64,000 nt of DNA, taken from positions 1 to 64,000 of the forward strand of contig NZ_RXYB01000003.1 of the NCBI RefSeq assembly GCF_008086615.1, read 5' to 3'. The translations under genes and the position numbers were made by a program. Positions within the stretch are counted from its first letter, which is position 1. Every line of letters begins with the position of its first letter. Shown piece by piece: positions 35,690 to 43,902 of this stretch. Origin of the DNA: Acetobacterium tundrae (GTDB lineage Bacteria > Bacillota > Clostridia > Eubacteriales > Eubacteriaceae). A model generated the notes under the pieces. That model ran no database searches and was not told the origin of the DNA. It saw only the letters and a program-made list of their open reading frames with translations.

Positions 35690-36553
35690 GTGATCACACA
35701 GAATGAAATTGCAGCATTGAAAGCTCAGGGAATTTTGGCCCAGCAACAGGAAGGGTATTTTTCCTTTCGTATTTTGAGCCGTGCAGGAAATTTGACTTCA
35801 GAGGAATTCCGGTCTCTGGCAGATATTGCTGAAAAATATGGCCGTGGTTACCTGGGTGAAACAACCCGTTTAGCCATTGAGATTCCATGGATAAAATATG
35901 ATGACATTGAAGCCGTCAAAACGGCTCTAAAGTCTGGCGGATTAACCTATGGTGGCACCGGCAAAAAAGTCCGTCCGCTGGTCGCTTGCAAAGGCACCGT
36001 CTGCCTCCACGGGCTTTACGACACCCAGAAGCTTTGCGGTGAATGCCATGACCGTTTTTTTGGCCGAGAGCTTCATTCCAAAACAAAGCTCACTTTTGTA
36101 GGCTGTCCAAATAACTGTGCCAAAGCCAATACTAATGACATCGGTTTTGTTGGGCAAGCTTATGTACAATATGATTCCGAAGCCTGCAAACACTGTGGAA
36201 AATGCACCAAAGTTTGTCGGGCAAAGGCACTGACGATGGTTGATAAAAAACTAGTGTGGGATGAAATAAAATGCGTGAATTGTGGCGAATGCGCAAAAGT
36301 CTGCCCAGCTGAAGCCATGACTGAAGAGGTCAAAGGAATTGCCATTTATCTGGGGGGCCGAATGGGACGTGGCTACCGATTTGGGGATCGTTTAACGGAT
36401 TTATATGCCGTTGCAGAAATCCCCGACCTGATTGAAAAAATTTTTGAAACCTACACCGATCTTGGCGTGGATGGCGAGCGGATCTCCGCTGTTATTGACC
36501 GAATCGGCATTAAAACCTTTGAAAACGCTTTGCTGGAACGTCTGGAAAATTAA
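35690..36553 (+). CDS. Sulfite/nitrite-reductase-like protein with two [4Fe-4S] motifs
   Basis: A 287-residue protein starting at GTG. Residues 1-90 form a ferrite-like sulfite reductase domain. The siroheme/[4Fe-4S] Cys set follows: CKGTVCLHG near 103, then GCPNNCAKANTNDIG near 142. An inserted ferredoxin domain has CKHCGKCTKVC and CVNCGECAKVC. It resembles the catalytic subunit AsrC of anaerobic sulfite reductase or the single-gene forms in anaerobes, but no asrA/asrB is nearby. Electron donor unknown. Sulfite reduction is the likely activity. Confidence 0.82.
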   Translation: MITQNEIAALKAQGILAQQQEGYFSFRILSRAGNLTSEEFRSLADIAEKYGRGYLGETTRLAIEIPWIKYDDIEAVKTALKSGGLTYGGTGKKVRPLVACKGTVCLHGLYDTQKLCGECHDRFFGRELHSKTKLTFVGCPNNCAKANTNDIGFVGQAYVQYDSEACKHCGKCTKVCRAKALTMVDKKLVWDEIKCVNCGECAKVCPAEAMTEEVKGIAIYLGGRMGRGYRFGDRLTDLYAVAEIPDLIEKIFETYTDLGVDGERISAVIDRIGIKTFENALLERLEN

Positions 36554-36567
36554 TCAACTATATTTAA

Positions 36568-36600
36568 ATGAGCCGATATGACAAAATCATATCGGCTCAT
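36568..36600 (+). terminator. Hairpin after the sulfite-reductase-like gene
   Basis: A 14-bp stem (ATGAGCCGATATGA / TCATATCGGCTCAT) starts 15 bases after the stop codon. The following plus-strand tract is only moderately T-rich. Confidence 0.7.
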
Positions 36601-36675
36601 CTCTTTCGTTTTATTTTTATCCCCTTGAAGAATTGCTTTTCGGTGATACTTAGAGTTGCCAAGTATCAGATAGGT

Positions 36676-37050
36676 TTAAGCTTCCCATGGAACAAAGTAC
36701 ACACCATCTTCACGCTTTTGACCTTTTCCCAGCTCGAGATGTCTTAAAACAGTTGTTGCCGCGCCAGCCTCTTCAGCAGTAAGTTTAAATTTTTCAATAA
36801 GTTGTGGAACCGTTACGCCATTTTTTTCCTGAATAAATAAATAGATTTCTTTTTGAATTTCGGTTAGTCCTTCAGTTCCTGTAAAGCCTGATTTTTTTCG
36901 GTCAAGCAAAGCGCTGTGAACAGCCCCGGGATCACATGTTTGCAAAACTTTTTGTTGTCCCATGGCACAATCATCACAAAATATTTTACCTTTTACTTCA
37001 TATACATCTTCATCTTCCAACTTAGCACCGCAAGAAAAACATTCTTTCAT
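36676..37050 (-). CDS. Small zinc-ribbon/LIM-like protein with winged-helix-like part
   Basis: A 124-residue protein from the ATG at 37048-37050, chosen for GGAGG nine bases upstream. The N-terminal CFSCG...CDDCA set (two CxxC pairs 17 residues apart) should bind zinc. Residues 60-124 (TEIQKEIYLFIQEKNGVTVP, then a helix-turn-helix-like part) look like a small winged helix. It is the last gene of the metal-cofactor cluster. Function unknown. Confidence 0.7.
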   Translation of the reverse strand: MKECFSCGAKLEDEDVYEVKGKIFCDDCAMGQQKVLQTCDPGAVHSALLDRKKSGFTGTEGLTEIQKEIYLFIQEKNGVTVPQLIEKFKLTAEEAGAATTVLRHLELGKGQKREDGVYFVPWEA

Positions 37051-37151
37051 TAAGAACCTCCACAAATTTTATTGTTTTATGTAATTATTCAAACTATCAT
37101 AAATGCAAAAATTATGCAAAATATTTTTTGCATTTATGACAATATTTCTTT

Positions 37152-37640
37152 CTAGACTGTTCTCTTATTTTTTTCAAAGCAACAATGTTCTAATGATTTT
37201 CTGTTGATTACCTCATCCATTATTTCTGCGGCAATACCAACAAGTTGTTCACATGGGCGTGTTTGATAATATTCATCCGTTCTCGCCTTTGGTATTGGAT
37301 TATCAGTACCGACCATATCCAAAAGATCTCTGCAAATATAAGAACCGTTACGCTCCTTGAACTTGAAAGCAAGTGCTTGTATCCGTTTATAATGCTCTGC
37401 CTTTTTAACATCATCACGGGGATCAGTATATCCATATTTTATTCCTGCAATCATGAACATCGCCGTCACGGCACCGCAAACCTCACGTAATCTACCCATG
37501 CCTCCACCAAAAGAAGAGGAAATCTTCAGAGCTGTTTCCAACTCCATTCCGGTTTCATCGCAAAAAGCAGCAAAAACCGATTGTGAACAATTATAGCCTT
37601 TTTCAAATAGTTCTCTAGCCTGACAAGCATGTGTTATCAA
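37152..37640 (-). CDS. C_GCAxxG_C_C family redox protein
   Basis: A 162-residue protein with the family signature: Cys in NCSQSVFAAF near residue 18, SSFGGGMGRLREVCGAVTA (CGAxxA variant of GCAxxG) near 42-60, and later single Cys residues (RDLLDM preceded by Cys, RPCEQLV, EHCCF). The family is found in anaerobes near metal and redox genes and is predicted to bind a metal or redox cofactor. It lies in the minus-strand cluster running to 43573. Confidence 0.83.
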   Translation of the reverse strand: MITHACQARELFEKGYNCSQSVFAAFCDETGMELETALKISSSFGGGMGRLREVCGAVTAMFMIAGIKYGYTDPRDDVKKAEHYKRIQALAFKFKERNGSYICRDLLDMVGTDNPIPKARTDEYYQTRPCEQLVGIAAEIMDEVINRKSLEHCCFEKNKRTV

Positions 37641-37732
37641 ATCGTTTACTCCTCACCTTTAATTTTCACCAAATCGTACCATCAGGTTTTTCAAGAATAC
37701 CTTCAAACAAAATAATAAAATTCAGGTCTCAG

Positions 37733-38062
37733 CTATTCTTCATTTCCATGTGTATAATCAACTACTTCAAATTTTTTTGATAGCTCGTCCACAAATTCAT
37801 CATGCCATTTACATATTGATCTCATGCAGCTTGAAAGGTGTATTGTTGTCACACCCTTTTTTGCCATTTTATCAGCTTCTTTTATTACCCCGGCAAGAGC
37901 ATTTTTACCACAGCCATGACATCGGACAAATCTAACCAGTTTAACTTCCTTAGATTCATATCTGGCAAAGGCATCTTTTTTTTCTTTGTAGGCCTTTTTA
38001 CATCCTTTTCCCGAGCATTTTTGGGCCGTTTCATAACAATTGATTATCCCTATTTTTTCCAT
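37733..38062 (-). CDS. CGGC-domain protein
   Basis: A 109-residue protein. Ordered Cys motifs: NCYETAQKCSGKGC near residues 8-21, FVRCHGCGKNAL near 47 (the CxGC core) and LSSCMRSICKWH near 77. The domain is predicted to bind metal. It lies between the NBP35-type gene and the C_GCAxxG_C_C gene. Confidence 0.82.
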   Translation of the reverse strand: MEKIGIINCYETAQKCSGKGCKKAYKEKKDAFARYESKEVKLVRFVRCHGCGKNALAGVIKEADKMAKKGVTTIHLSSCMRSICKWHDEFVDELSKKFEVVDYTHGNEE

Positions 38063-38218
38063 AACATCTTCCCTAAGTTGTTTTATAAAAGTGATGGAAC
38101 AGAAATAATTGTTCCATCACTTTTAAGATCTACAACTACATGTTAATCAAAACTGATATTACCACTCATCATTCAATAAAGTAATAACAGCAATTCCTCA
38201 TTTTATTTTCAGAACTTC

Positions 38219-39421
38219 TTATTCCTCTCCGCATTCATCACTGTGTTGATGTTCATGACAAATAGATCCTGTCGATTTAAGCATCCCCTGTAAATAATTG
38301 GTTGCCGCATCTTCAGCTTTTCCACTCGCACCCGTGATAACCTCAATGTTTTTTTCATTGAAAATATCTACCGCACCGCCACCCATGCCACCGGCAATAA
38401 TAACATTAACGCCCATGTCATGTAAAAAGACAGGTAAAAACCCTGGTTTATGTCCAGGATTGGGAACTGCTTCACTTTTAACAATTTTATTATTTTCCAC
38501 ATCAAAGATCATAAAACTTTCACAATGACCAAAATGTCCTGTTACCAACCCATTATCACTTGCTACTGCAATTTTCATTTTCTTTTCTCCATTCATTTCT
38601 AAAGTATCAGCTATATGATCCAGCCATGTTCCATCAAATAATTCAATCATGCCCTTATCGCAGGCACCTGCGAGGGCTGTATCAATTGGCATCTTCGCAA
38701 TTAAATCAATGCCATGCTCTTTTGCCACTTCTTCAATATGACTCTCCCCAAAGATCTGATGTTTTTTACCACAATCCGGACATTCGAAATAGGACATATT
38801 TTCAACCACTCCAATTACCGGAATATCCATCACTTCAGCCATTTTCACGGCCTTTGAGACAATCATTGAAACCAGTTCCTGAGGAGATGTCACGATGATA
38901 ATACCATCAACCGGTAAAGATTGAAACACGGTTAAAGGTACATCTCCGGTACCTGGCGGCATATCAATAAACATATAATCTACATCGCCCCAGATAACGT
39001 CGGTCCAAAACTGCTTAACCGTATTTGCAATAATAGGACCTCTCCAGATAACCGGATCCGTTTCGTTTTCCAGCAATAAGTTAATCGACATGATGTCAAT
39101 ATCTGTTTTACTTGCAATCGGAAACAATCCTAATTCGCTCGACATGGCTTTTGTGTTGATTCCGAAAGCCTTGGGAATGGATGGTCCGGTAATATCCGCA
39201 TCCAGAATTGCCGTTTTATAACCTCTCCGATTCATTGTAACCGCCAATAAGGATGTTACTAACGATTTTCCAACCCCACCTTTTCCACTTACCACACCGA
39301 TTACTTTTTTGATCTTACTCAACTCATGTGGTTTTTCTGAAAAATCCACTGGATTTTCCTTTCTTTCATCACAATCATCATCACTACAGGTACCACAGCT
39401 CTGGTTACAACTTTCACTCAT
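38219..39421 (-). CDS. Mrp/NBP35-type ATPase fused to a NifX-like domain
   Basis: A 400-residue protein from the ATG at 39419-39421 (AGAGGAG upstream). The N-terminus has four Cys within 13 residues (CNQSCGTCSDDDC), which in NBP35 hold a [4Fe-4S] cluster. The ATPase domain follows, with GKGGVGKS near 33 and the ECPDCGKKHQIFG Cys pair near 215. From about residue 283 a dinitrogenase iron-molybdenum-cofactor (NifX/NafY) domain begins with MKIAVASDNG. It ends in a His/Cys tail (CHEHQHSDEC). Likely an Fe-S carrier or scaffold with a built-in cofactor-binding domain. Confidence 0.9.
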   Translation of the reverse strand: MSESCNQSCGTCSDDDCDERKENPVDFSEKPHELSKIKKVIGVVSGKGGVGKSLVTSLLAVTMNRRGYKTAILDADITGPSIPKAFGINTKAMSSELGLFPIASKTDIDIMSINLLLENETDPVIWRGPIIANTVKQFWTDVIWGDVDYMFIDMPPGTGDVPLTVFQSLPVDGIIIVTSPQELVSMIVSKAVKMAEVMDIPVIGVVENMSYFECPDCGKKHQIFGESHIEEVAKEHGIDLIAKMPIDTALAGACDKGMIELFDGTWLDHIADTLEMNGEKKMKIAVASDNGLVTGHFGHCESFMIFDVENNKIVKSEAVPNPGHKPGFLPVFLHDMGVNVIIAGGMGGGAVDIFNEKNIEVITGASGKAEDAATNYLQGMLKSTGSICHEHQHSDECGEE

Positions 39422-39511
39422 ACAAATTTCTCCTCTTTTGTTTGTTTTTTTGTCAAAATCCATTTTGTATTATTTTATCTTTTACCCTTAACTCGCCGAT
39501 CCCTTTGAAAA

Positions 39512-40006
39512 TCATCCAAGAAAATTGATTTGGGAAAAATCAATCATCCCATCCTTGTTCACAAGTTTTGAATCTCCGTGAACGTATTCAATCTTCCCAA
39601 TGAACATTTCATGAGAACCCGTCACAATCGAATCAACCACGGTACACTCAATATTCACCGGGCAATCAGATAAAATAGGCGCATTAACGACTTTCGCCGT
39701 TTCAAGTTTGACCTTCATAATAGCTAATTTATCTTCATTTCGTTTACTGTGGCTACCTAAATAAATAAACGTTTCCTGATAACTTTCATCTACCAGATTA
39801 ACTACAAAACACCCGGACTCTTTAATCAAGTGATATGAATAACGAGAAGGGACAATTCCTACCATAACCATCGGTGGATCGTAACTGCAATTTCCACAAT
39901 AACCTACTGCAAGGGCATTTTCTTCTCCATTTAAACCGCGACATGATACCAGAACTTTTGGAACCGGATTTAAACAAGATTTCATGTTTGCTTTTACTTT
40001 ATTCAT
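39512..40006 (-). CDS. Flavin-reductase-like FMN-binding protein
   Basis: A 164-residue protein; the ATG at 40004-40006 is seven bases after AAAAGGAG. The split-barrel flavin fold shows PVPKVLVSCRG near 15 and PPMVMVGIVPSRYSY near 43-57. It probably binds FMN and passes electrons from NAD(P)H. It lies between the NBP35-type fusion and the MinD-type ATPases. Confidence 0.85.
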   Translation of the reverse strand: MNKVKANMKSCLNPVPKVLVSCRGLNGEENALAVGYCGNCSYDPPMVMVGIVPSRYSYHLIKESGCFVVNLVDESYQETFIYLGSHSKRNEDKLAIMKVKLETAKVVNAPILSDCPVNIECTVVDSIVTGSHEMFIGKIEYVHGDSKLVNKDGMIDFSQINFLG

Positions 40007-40056
40007 TTTCATACTCCTTTTAAACAATTTATATTTTTTCTGAAAATTTCATTTTG

Positions 40057-40923
40057 CTATTTATTCAATAATACTTGCATGGTATTGTTAAATACTTCTC
40101 GAACCGCATTACCGGCTTCACAGTAAATATCAACAATCGTTTGCCCCTTGTTAATCGCCTTAACAGCATCTTCATCATAGGGAATATTACCTGTATAAGG
40201 CAAATTCATTTGGTCACAATAAGATTTAATTTTTTCAGTATTTTTCATATTGGTATCATATTTATTAACACATACCGCAATTTTTGTATGAAACGTTTGA
40301 GCCGTTTTAATAATCCGTTCCATATCACTAATTCCCGATACTGAGGGTTCTGCGACAATTAAAACCATATCCACACCGCTTAAGGATGCTATTACCGGAC
40401 ACCCGATTCCCGGGGATCCATCAATAATTGCCAGCTCAGCGTTGACATCCACTGATTTCATTTGCTTTTTGACTTCAGTAACAAGCATCCCCGATGTTCC
40501 GCTGCCCATTTTAAGCTGAGCGGTTGAAAACACTGTATCATTCGAATACAGCATGAGTTCACCAGCGATATTCGGTTCTAATGTGATTGCTCGAACCGGA
40601 CAGACAACTTGACAAACTCCACATCCTTCACACGCATAAGAATCGATGTGATATTCATCATTCACCACCGTTACTGCATCAAAGCGACAATTTTCTCTGC
40701 ACCGGTCACATTTTGCACATAAATCTGAATTTATTTCTGCCTTCGGCATTCCATAAAAATCTGTTCGTTTTGGTTGACTTGTTTGGCCTAAAACAAGATG
40801 CAGATTCGGTGCGTCCACATCACAATCAGCGTAAGCTTTTGCCTGTGCTACCTTGATAAATGCACTGGCTACGGTCGTTTTTCCGGTTCCGCCTTTTCCA
40901 CTAAGAATGAGTAACTGTTTCAT
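40057..40923 (-). CDS. MinD-family ATPase with inserted ferredoxin domain (A)
   Basis: A 288-residue protein from the ATG at 40921-40923, with AAGGAGGTGC upstream; it overlaps the end of the next ATPase gene by 23 bases. Deviant Walker A is GKGGTGKTT near residue 8. Two [4Fe-4S] motifs, CDRCRENCRFDA near 68 and CEGCGVCQVVCP near 92, are inserted after the first third. Related to the gene at 40901-41764; the pair is a common duo next to NifX-type proteins. Likely moves or assembles metal clusters. Confidence 0.88.
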   Translation of the reverse strand: MKQLLILSGKGGTGKTTVASAFIKVAQAKAYADCDVDAPNLHLVLGQTSQPKRTDFYGMPKAEINSDLCAKCDRCRENCRFDAVTVVNDEYHIDSYACEGCGVCQVVCPVRAITLEPNIAGELMLYSNDTVFSTAQLKMGSGTSGMLVTEVKKQMKSVDVNAELAIIDGSPGIGCPVIASLSGVDMVLIVAEPSVSGISDMERIIKTAQTFHTKIAVCVNKYDTNMKNTEKIKSYCDQMNLPYTGNIPYDEDAVKAINKGQTIVDIYCEAGNAVREVFNNTMQVLLNK

Positions 40924-41764
40924 CGTGCACCTCCTTAGTAATGATTTGAAGCAAAGAAGAAAACATTGAATAGTACTTTGAGCTTTTTCTTGATACAATC
41001 ATCGCATTTGAATTGAGTATTCCCAATTCACTTTCAAAGAGGATTTTAGTGAGTATTTTTATCTTATTATCATTACAATATTTTTCAATCAAATTATCAT
41101 TTTCACTCTGCAAACATTTGTTGATGACAACTCCATAGGGTTTTTTGAAAATTTTCACCAGTTCATAAACCATTTGGAGATTATGCAATCCAAACACTGT
41201 CGGTTCTGCAACTAAAATACAATAATCAGCATCTCGAATACTTTCCATAACAATGCAGGCACTCCCAGGCGGGCAATCGATAAATGTCATCGCCGTTTCG
41301 TTTGAAATTTTATTCAATAATTTCTTTATAATGGGTATTCCTGATTCTTCTCCGGTATTCATCATGCCGGTAATCACTTTGACGCTATCAGAAACCCCGC
41401 TTTGTATTTCTCCAATCACTTTATCCTTTTCAGTCAAAGCTTTTGTTGGACAAAACAGGATACAACCACCACAGGAATGACAAATTTCATCAAATACGAT
41501 TAGTTTATCTAAAACAGCGGCAAGGGCATTAAACTTACAAAAATCAACACATTTACGGCAGCCAATACAAAGATCTTCATCAACAACTGGAACTTTAATT
41601 GTCACCTTTTCTTTTTCTATCCCTTTCGGTTTGAAAAACAGGTGTCCATTCGGCTCTTCAACGTCACAATCAATATAAACGGAATTTCCAGCTACCGCTG
41701 CCAGATTAACAGAGACTAAAGTCTTACCAGTTCCACCTTTTCCACTGAGTACTGCTAGTTTCAT
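40901..41764 (-). CDS. MinD-family ATPase with inserted ferredoxin domain (B)
   Basis: A 287-residue paralogue of the downstream gene. Walker A is GKGGTGKTL near residue 7, with Cys motifs CIGCRKCVDFCKFNA near 68 and CHSCGGCILFCP near 95. It is three bases after the NifX-type gene, so translation is coupled. The paired ATPases probably form a heterodimer (inference). Confidence 0.88.
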   Translation of the reverse strand: MKLAVLSGKGGTGKTLVSVNLAAVAGNSVYIDCDVEEPNGHLFFKPKGIEKEKVTIKVPVVDEDLCIGCRKCVDFCKFNALAAVLDKLIVFDEICHSCGGCILFCPTKALTEKDKVIGEIQSGVSDSVKVITGMMNTGEESGIPIIKKLLNKISNETAMTFIDCPPGSACIVMESIRDADYCILVAEPTVFGLHNLQMVYELVKIFKKPYGVVINKCLQSENDNLIEKYCNDNKIKILTKILFESELGILNSNAMIVSRKSSKYYSMFSSLLQIITKEVHDETVTHS

Positions 41765-41767
41765 TTT

Positions 41768-42136
41768 TTAATTTCCCCCACGTCCATGAAATCCTGCATG
41801 AAAGTGATCAAGTAGATCCAACTTTCCATCATTGTAGCTATTGATATTATCCTGAATGGTTCCCACACTGCTTTTAAAAATTTTAATCTTGGCAACCTTA
41901 AAAACGTCTGCAGCATTTTCACCACACCGCGGTGTAATTAATACCTCGGCCTGATTGTCGACAATAATTTGAGCGGCTTTTATACCTGCCCCACCTGGCT
42001 CAGTTGCTGCATCATTAATTATGAAGTCACCGGTTTGAGTGGCTGTATCATAAATATAAAAATAAGGAGCCCGTCCAAAAGACATACAAACTTCACTTTG
42101 CAGAGTATTTTCATCTGCTGGTATTGCTATTTTCAT
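41768..42136 (-). CDS. NifX/NifB-domain cofactor-binding protein
   Basis: A 122-residue dinitrogenase iron-molybdenum-cofactor domain (KIAIPADENTLQSEVCMSFG at residues 2-21, then EVLITPRCGENAADVFK). The tail HFHAGFHGRGG is His-rich. No nitrogenase genes are present, so the bound cofactor is more likely a small Fe-S or heterometal cluster. A region of three AACCCAA-type repeats lies directly upstream. Confidence 0.87.
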   Translation of the reverse strand: MKIAIPADENTLQSEVCMSFGRAPYFYIYDTATQTGDFIINDAATEPGGAGIKAAQIIVDNQAEVLITPRCGENAADVFKVAKIKIFKSSVGTIQDNINSYNDGKLDLLDHFHAGFHGRGGN

Positions 42137-42180
42137 TAAATTTATTCCTCCATTTGCTAAAATTTTTTCAGAAGTGTTTC

Positions 42181-42222
42181 AACCCAATTAAACGTTGGGT
42201 TAAAATTCTCACTTGTTGGGTT
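42181..42222. repeat. AACCCAA / TTGGGTT repeats upstream of the NifX-type gene
   Basis: AACCCAA at 42181-42187 forms an inverted pair with TTGGGTT at 42195-42201, and a second TTGGGTT is at 42216-42222 (21 bases later). The repeats lie in the 99-base gap between two genes and look like a protein-binding site. Confidence 0.5.
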
Positions 42223-42235
42223 CGCTCTTTTATCC

Positions 42236-43060
42236 TTAAACTATTAATTGACTGCCAGTTGATAGATATTCTATTTTATCAGTCATAATTGATTTTAAAC
42301 TTTCATATGCTTTGATTCCTGTACAGTGGCAGGTATAAAACATTGCTCCTGTACTGAGAAGGCAGGTTCCAATATCCGCTATCGCACTTGGATTCTCATA
42401 TCTGCCTGCTGATCGATTATAAAGATGAAAACCGCCAATCACATAACTTGGCTGTCTGTTTTTATTTAAATGAAAGTGCTCCAGGATATTTACAATTACA
42501 TTGTGGGCGCAACCTGCAACTAAAACGATATTTCCATTTTCCTTTATAATTAAGTTCTGTTCGTGAGCAAAATCATCCAGAACTAATAAAGAATCAACCT
42601 TCATGAATAAATCCTGATTCCCTGATGGTTTCAATTTATTTCCTTTTACATTTGAGAAAAGTTCCAGCTCATCATCAATTTCAGTTTGTCCGTCTACCAA
42701 AATAAAGCGATCATTAGGCAGCAGTGTTTTATCTATTCCAATATATTTCTTTTCACCATTTAGTCTATTTGAATAATAATCACCAAAGGCCTTACTGTTC
42801 AGATAGATTTTTGCCTTACTATTCACACTCATAAAAGCCCTGAGCCCACCACCATGATCACAATGCCCATGAGAAATTACGACTAAATCGACCTTTGATA
42901 AATCAACCTGCATTTTTCTTGCGTTTTCTAAAATAAGATCACTTGCACCGGTATCAAACAACATTTTATGATTATTAGTTTCAATATATAAACTAAGGCC
43001 ATGTTCACATCCTAAATCTTCATCCATTGAAGTGTTTTCCACTAAAGTTTTAATCAACAT
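42236..43060 (-). CDS. Metallo-beta-lactamase fold hydrolase
   Basis: A 274-residue protein with the metal motif ISHGHCDHGGGL (HxHxDH) near residue 60 and a downstream His in AGCAHNVIVN near 190. It resembles the group annotated as dihydropterin-ribofuranosyl-aminobenzene phosphate synthase, but the substrate is uncertain. It lies in the metal-cofactor cluster. Confidence 0.85.
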   Translation of the reverse strand: MLIKTLVENTSMDEDLGCEHGLSLYIETNNHKMLFDTGASDLILENARKMQVDLSKVDLVVISHGHCDHGGGLRAFMSVNSKAKIYLNSKAFGDYYSNRLNGEKKYIGIDKTLLPNDRFILVDGQTEIDDELELFSNVKGNKLKPSGNQDLFMKVDSLLVLDDFAHEQNLIIKENGNIVLVAGCAHNVIVNILEHFHLNKNRQPSYVIGGFHLYNRSAGRYENPSAIADIGTCLLSTGAMFYTCHCTGIKAYESLKSIMTDKIEYLSTGSQLIV

Positions 43061-43168
43061 ATTCTTTACCTATAACTTTCATTTTATCTTTATTTCTTTT
43101 ACTCTGTTGATATCATTAAACTGCTTTAAATTTTTACAAGCCATCATAATAAGGCCTATATTTATGTC

Positions 43169-43423
43169 TTATTGTTTATTTTCACGGCAGCCAGGACAGG
43201 GTTTAAAAAATTCACCAGGAAAATCTTTATGCATTAATACTTCTGATTCTTCAATAAATTCATGATCGATAAAGTACTTTTTAAATTCTTCATTTACATC
43301 ATGAATTGATACAATTGTACATCCCTCTTCAGCCATTTTTGCAAGAAGTGTTCTGATCATACCGTCAAACACTACCAAGTATTGGTCGCTCCGATAAATC
43401 ATGATCATTTCAAAAATATCCAC
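43169..43423 (-). CDS. Small protein of unknown function in the metal-cofactor cluster
   Basis: Up to 84 residues if the GTG at 43423 is used; ATG starts at residue 6 or 8 are equally possible, and none has a good ribosome binding site. An alpha/beta pattern (YLVVFDGMIRTLLAKMAEEG) and a C-terminal CPGCRENK motif are visible. The start of this pattern recalls Se/S-carrier-like DUF3343 proteins, but the match is too weak to assign. Confidence 0.6.
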   Translation of the reverse strand: MDIFEMIMIYRSDQYLVVFDGMIRTLLAKMAEEGCTIVSIHDVNEEFKKYFIDHEFIEESEVLMHKDFPGEFFKPCPGCRENKQ

Positions 43424-43432
43424 TTTGTTATC

Positions 43433-43573
43433 TTAATAAATAAAACGAACAACTCCCAGCAGCTGAGAAATTTCTGTGTCTTCGGCTGTAATATATAAAT
43501 CTCTTTCTTTTTCCTTTTCCGCGAAAAGCGCTTTTAATTGGCTAAAATCTTTCGGAAATCCTATTTTTATCAT
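43433..43573 (-). CDS. Small protein, 46 residues, first gene of the metal-cofactor cluster
   Basis: ATG at 43571-43573, stop at 43433-43435. GGAGCGG lies six bases before the ATG, and a near-consensus promoter sits about 50 bases further upstream, both of which support a real gene. Sequence MIKIGFPKDFSQLKALFAEK, then a charged stretch and QLLGVVRFIY. No family recognised. It ends ten bases before the GTG of the following small gene, so the two may be co-translated. Confidence 0.6.
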   Translation of the reverse strand: MIKIGFPKDFSQLKALFAEKEKERDLYITAEDTEISQLLGVVRFIY

Positions 43574-43595
43574 AATTTTCCGCTCCTAATAGTTT

Positions 43596-43643
43596 TTGGC
43601 ATATGTTATTTATAATTTCATTATAGACCGTTATTGGCATATG
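43596..43643 (-). repeat. Direct repeats TTGGCATATG flanking the promoter (operator candidate)
   Basis: Copies at 43596-43605 and 43634-43643 (38 bases apart; read on the minus strand as CATATGCCAA followed by a further AAC-type match). One covers the -35/spacer border and the other lies just downstream of the start site. This is the arrangement expected of a repressor operator. Confidence 0.6.
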
Positions 43644-43647
43644 TCAA
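43620..43647 (-). promoter_or_regulatory. Promoter of the metal-cofactor cluster
   Basis: On the minus strand TTGACA (plus-strand 43642-43647), a 16-base spacer and TATAAT (43620-43625). Confidence 0.8.
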
Positions 43648-43685
43648 CAACTATTTTACTTTTTTACAAGAGCCCAAAAATAGAA

Positions 43686-43730
43686 AATAACCGCCAATCA
43701 AGGAGTCATCATCCTCAACTGTCGGTTATT
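43686..43730 (-). terminator. Terminator of the modABC-DUF364 transcript
   Basis: Arms AATAACCG and CGGTTATT enclose a 29-base loop that can itself pair. TTTT and TTTTT follow on the minus strand. Between 43731 and 43902 nothing else is seen apart from A/T-rich sequence. Confidence 0.6.
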
Positions 43731-43902
43731 AAAAATTCTTTTGTTCAATATTCGATTCTGCTTCTAACCTAAACACTAGGCTGCTTCAAGTCATTACCTT
43801 CGTACACATAAAAAACAATACCAAAAAAGTGAAAACGCTGTAAATTTTTTTTTGATTTTCTCTTTTGTTTTTTTATTCTAATTATCTTTATCTCTTATCA
43901 TC

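Noticed and set aside
36676-43573. Nitrogenase cofactor (nif) cluster
   Set aside because: NifX-type domains and MinD-type ATPases are present but no nifH, nifD, nifK, nifE or nifN, so nitrogen fixation is not supported here.
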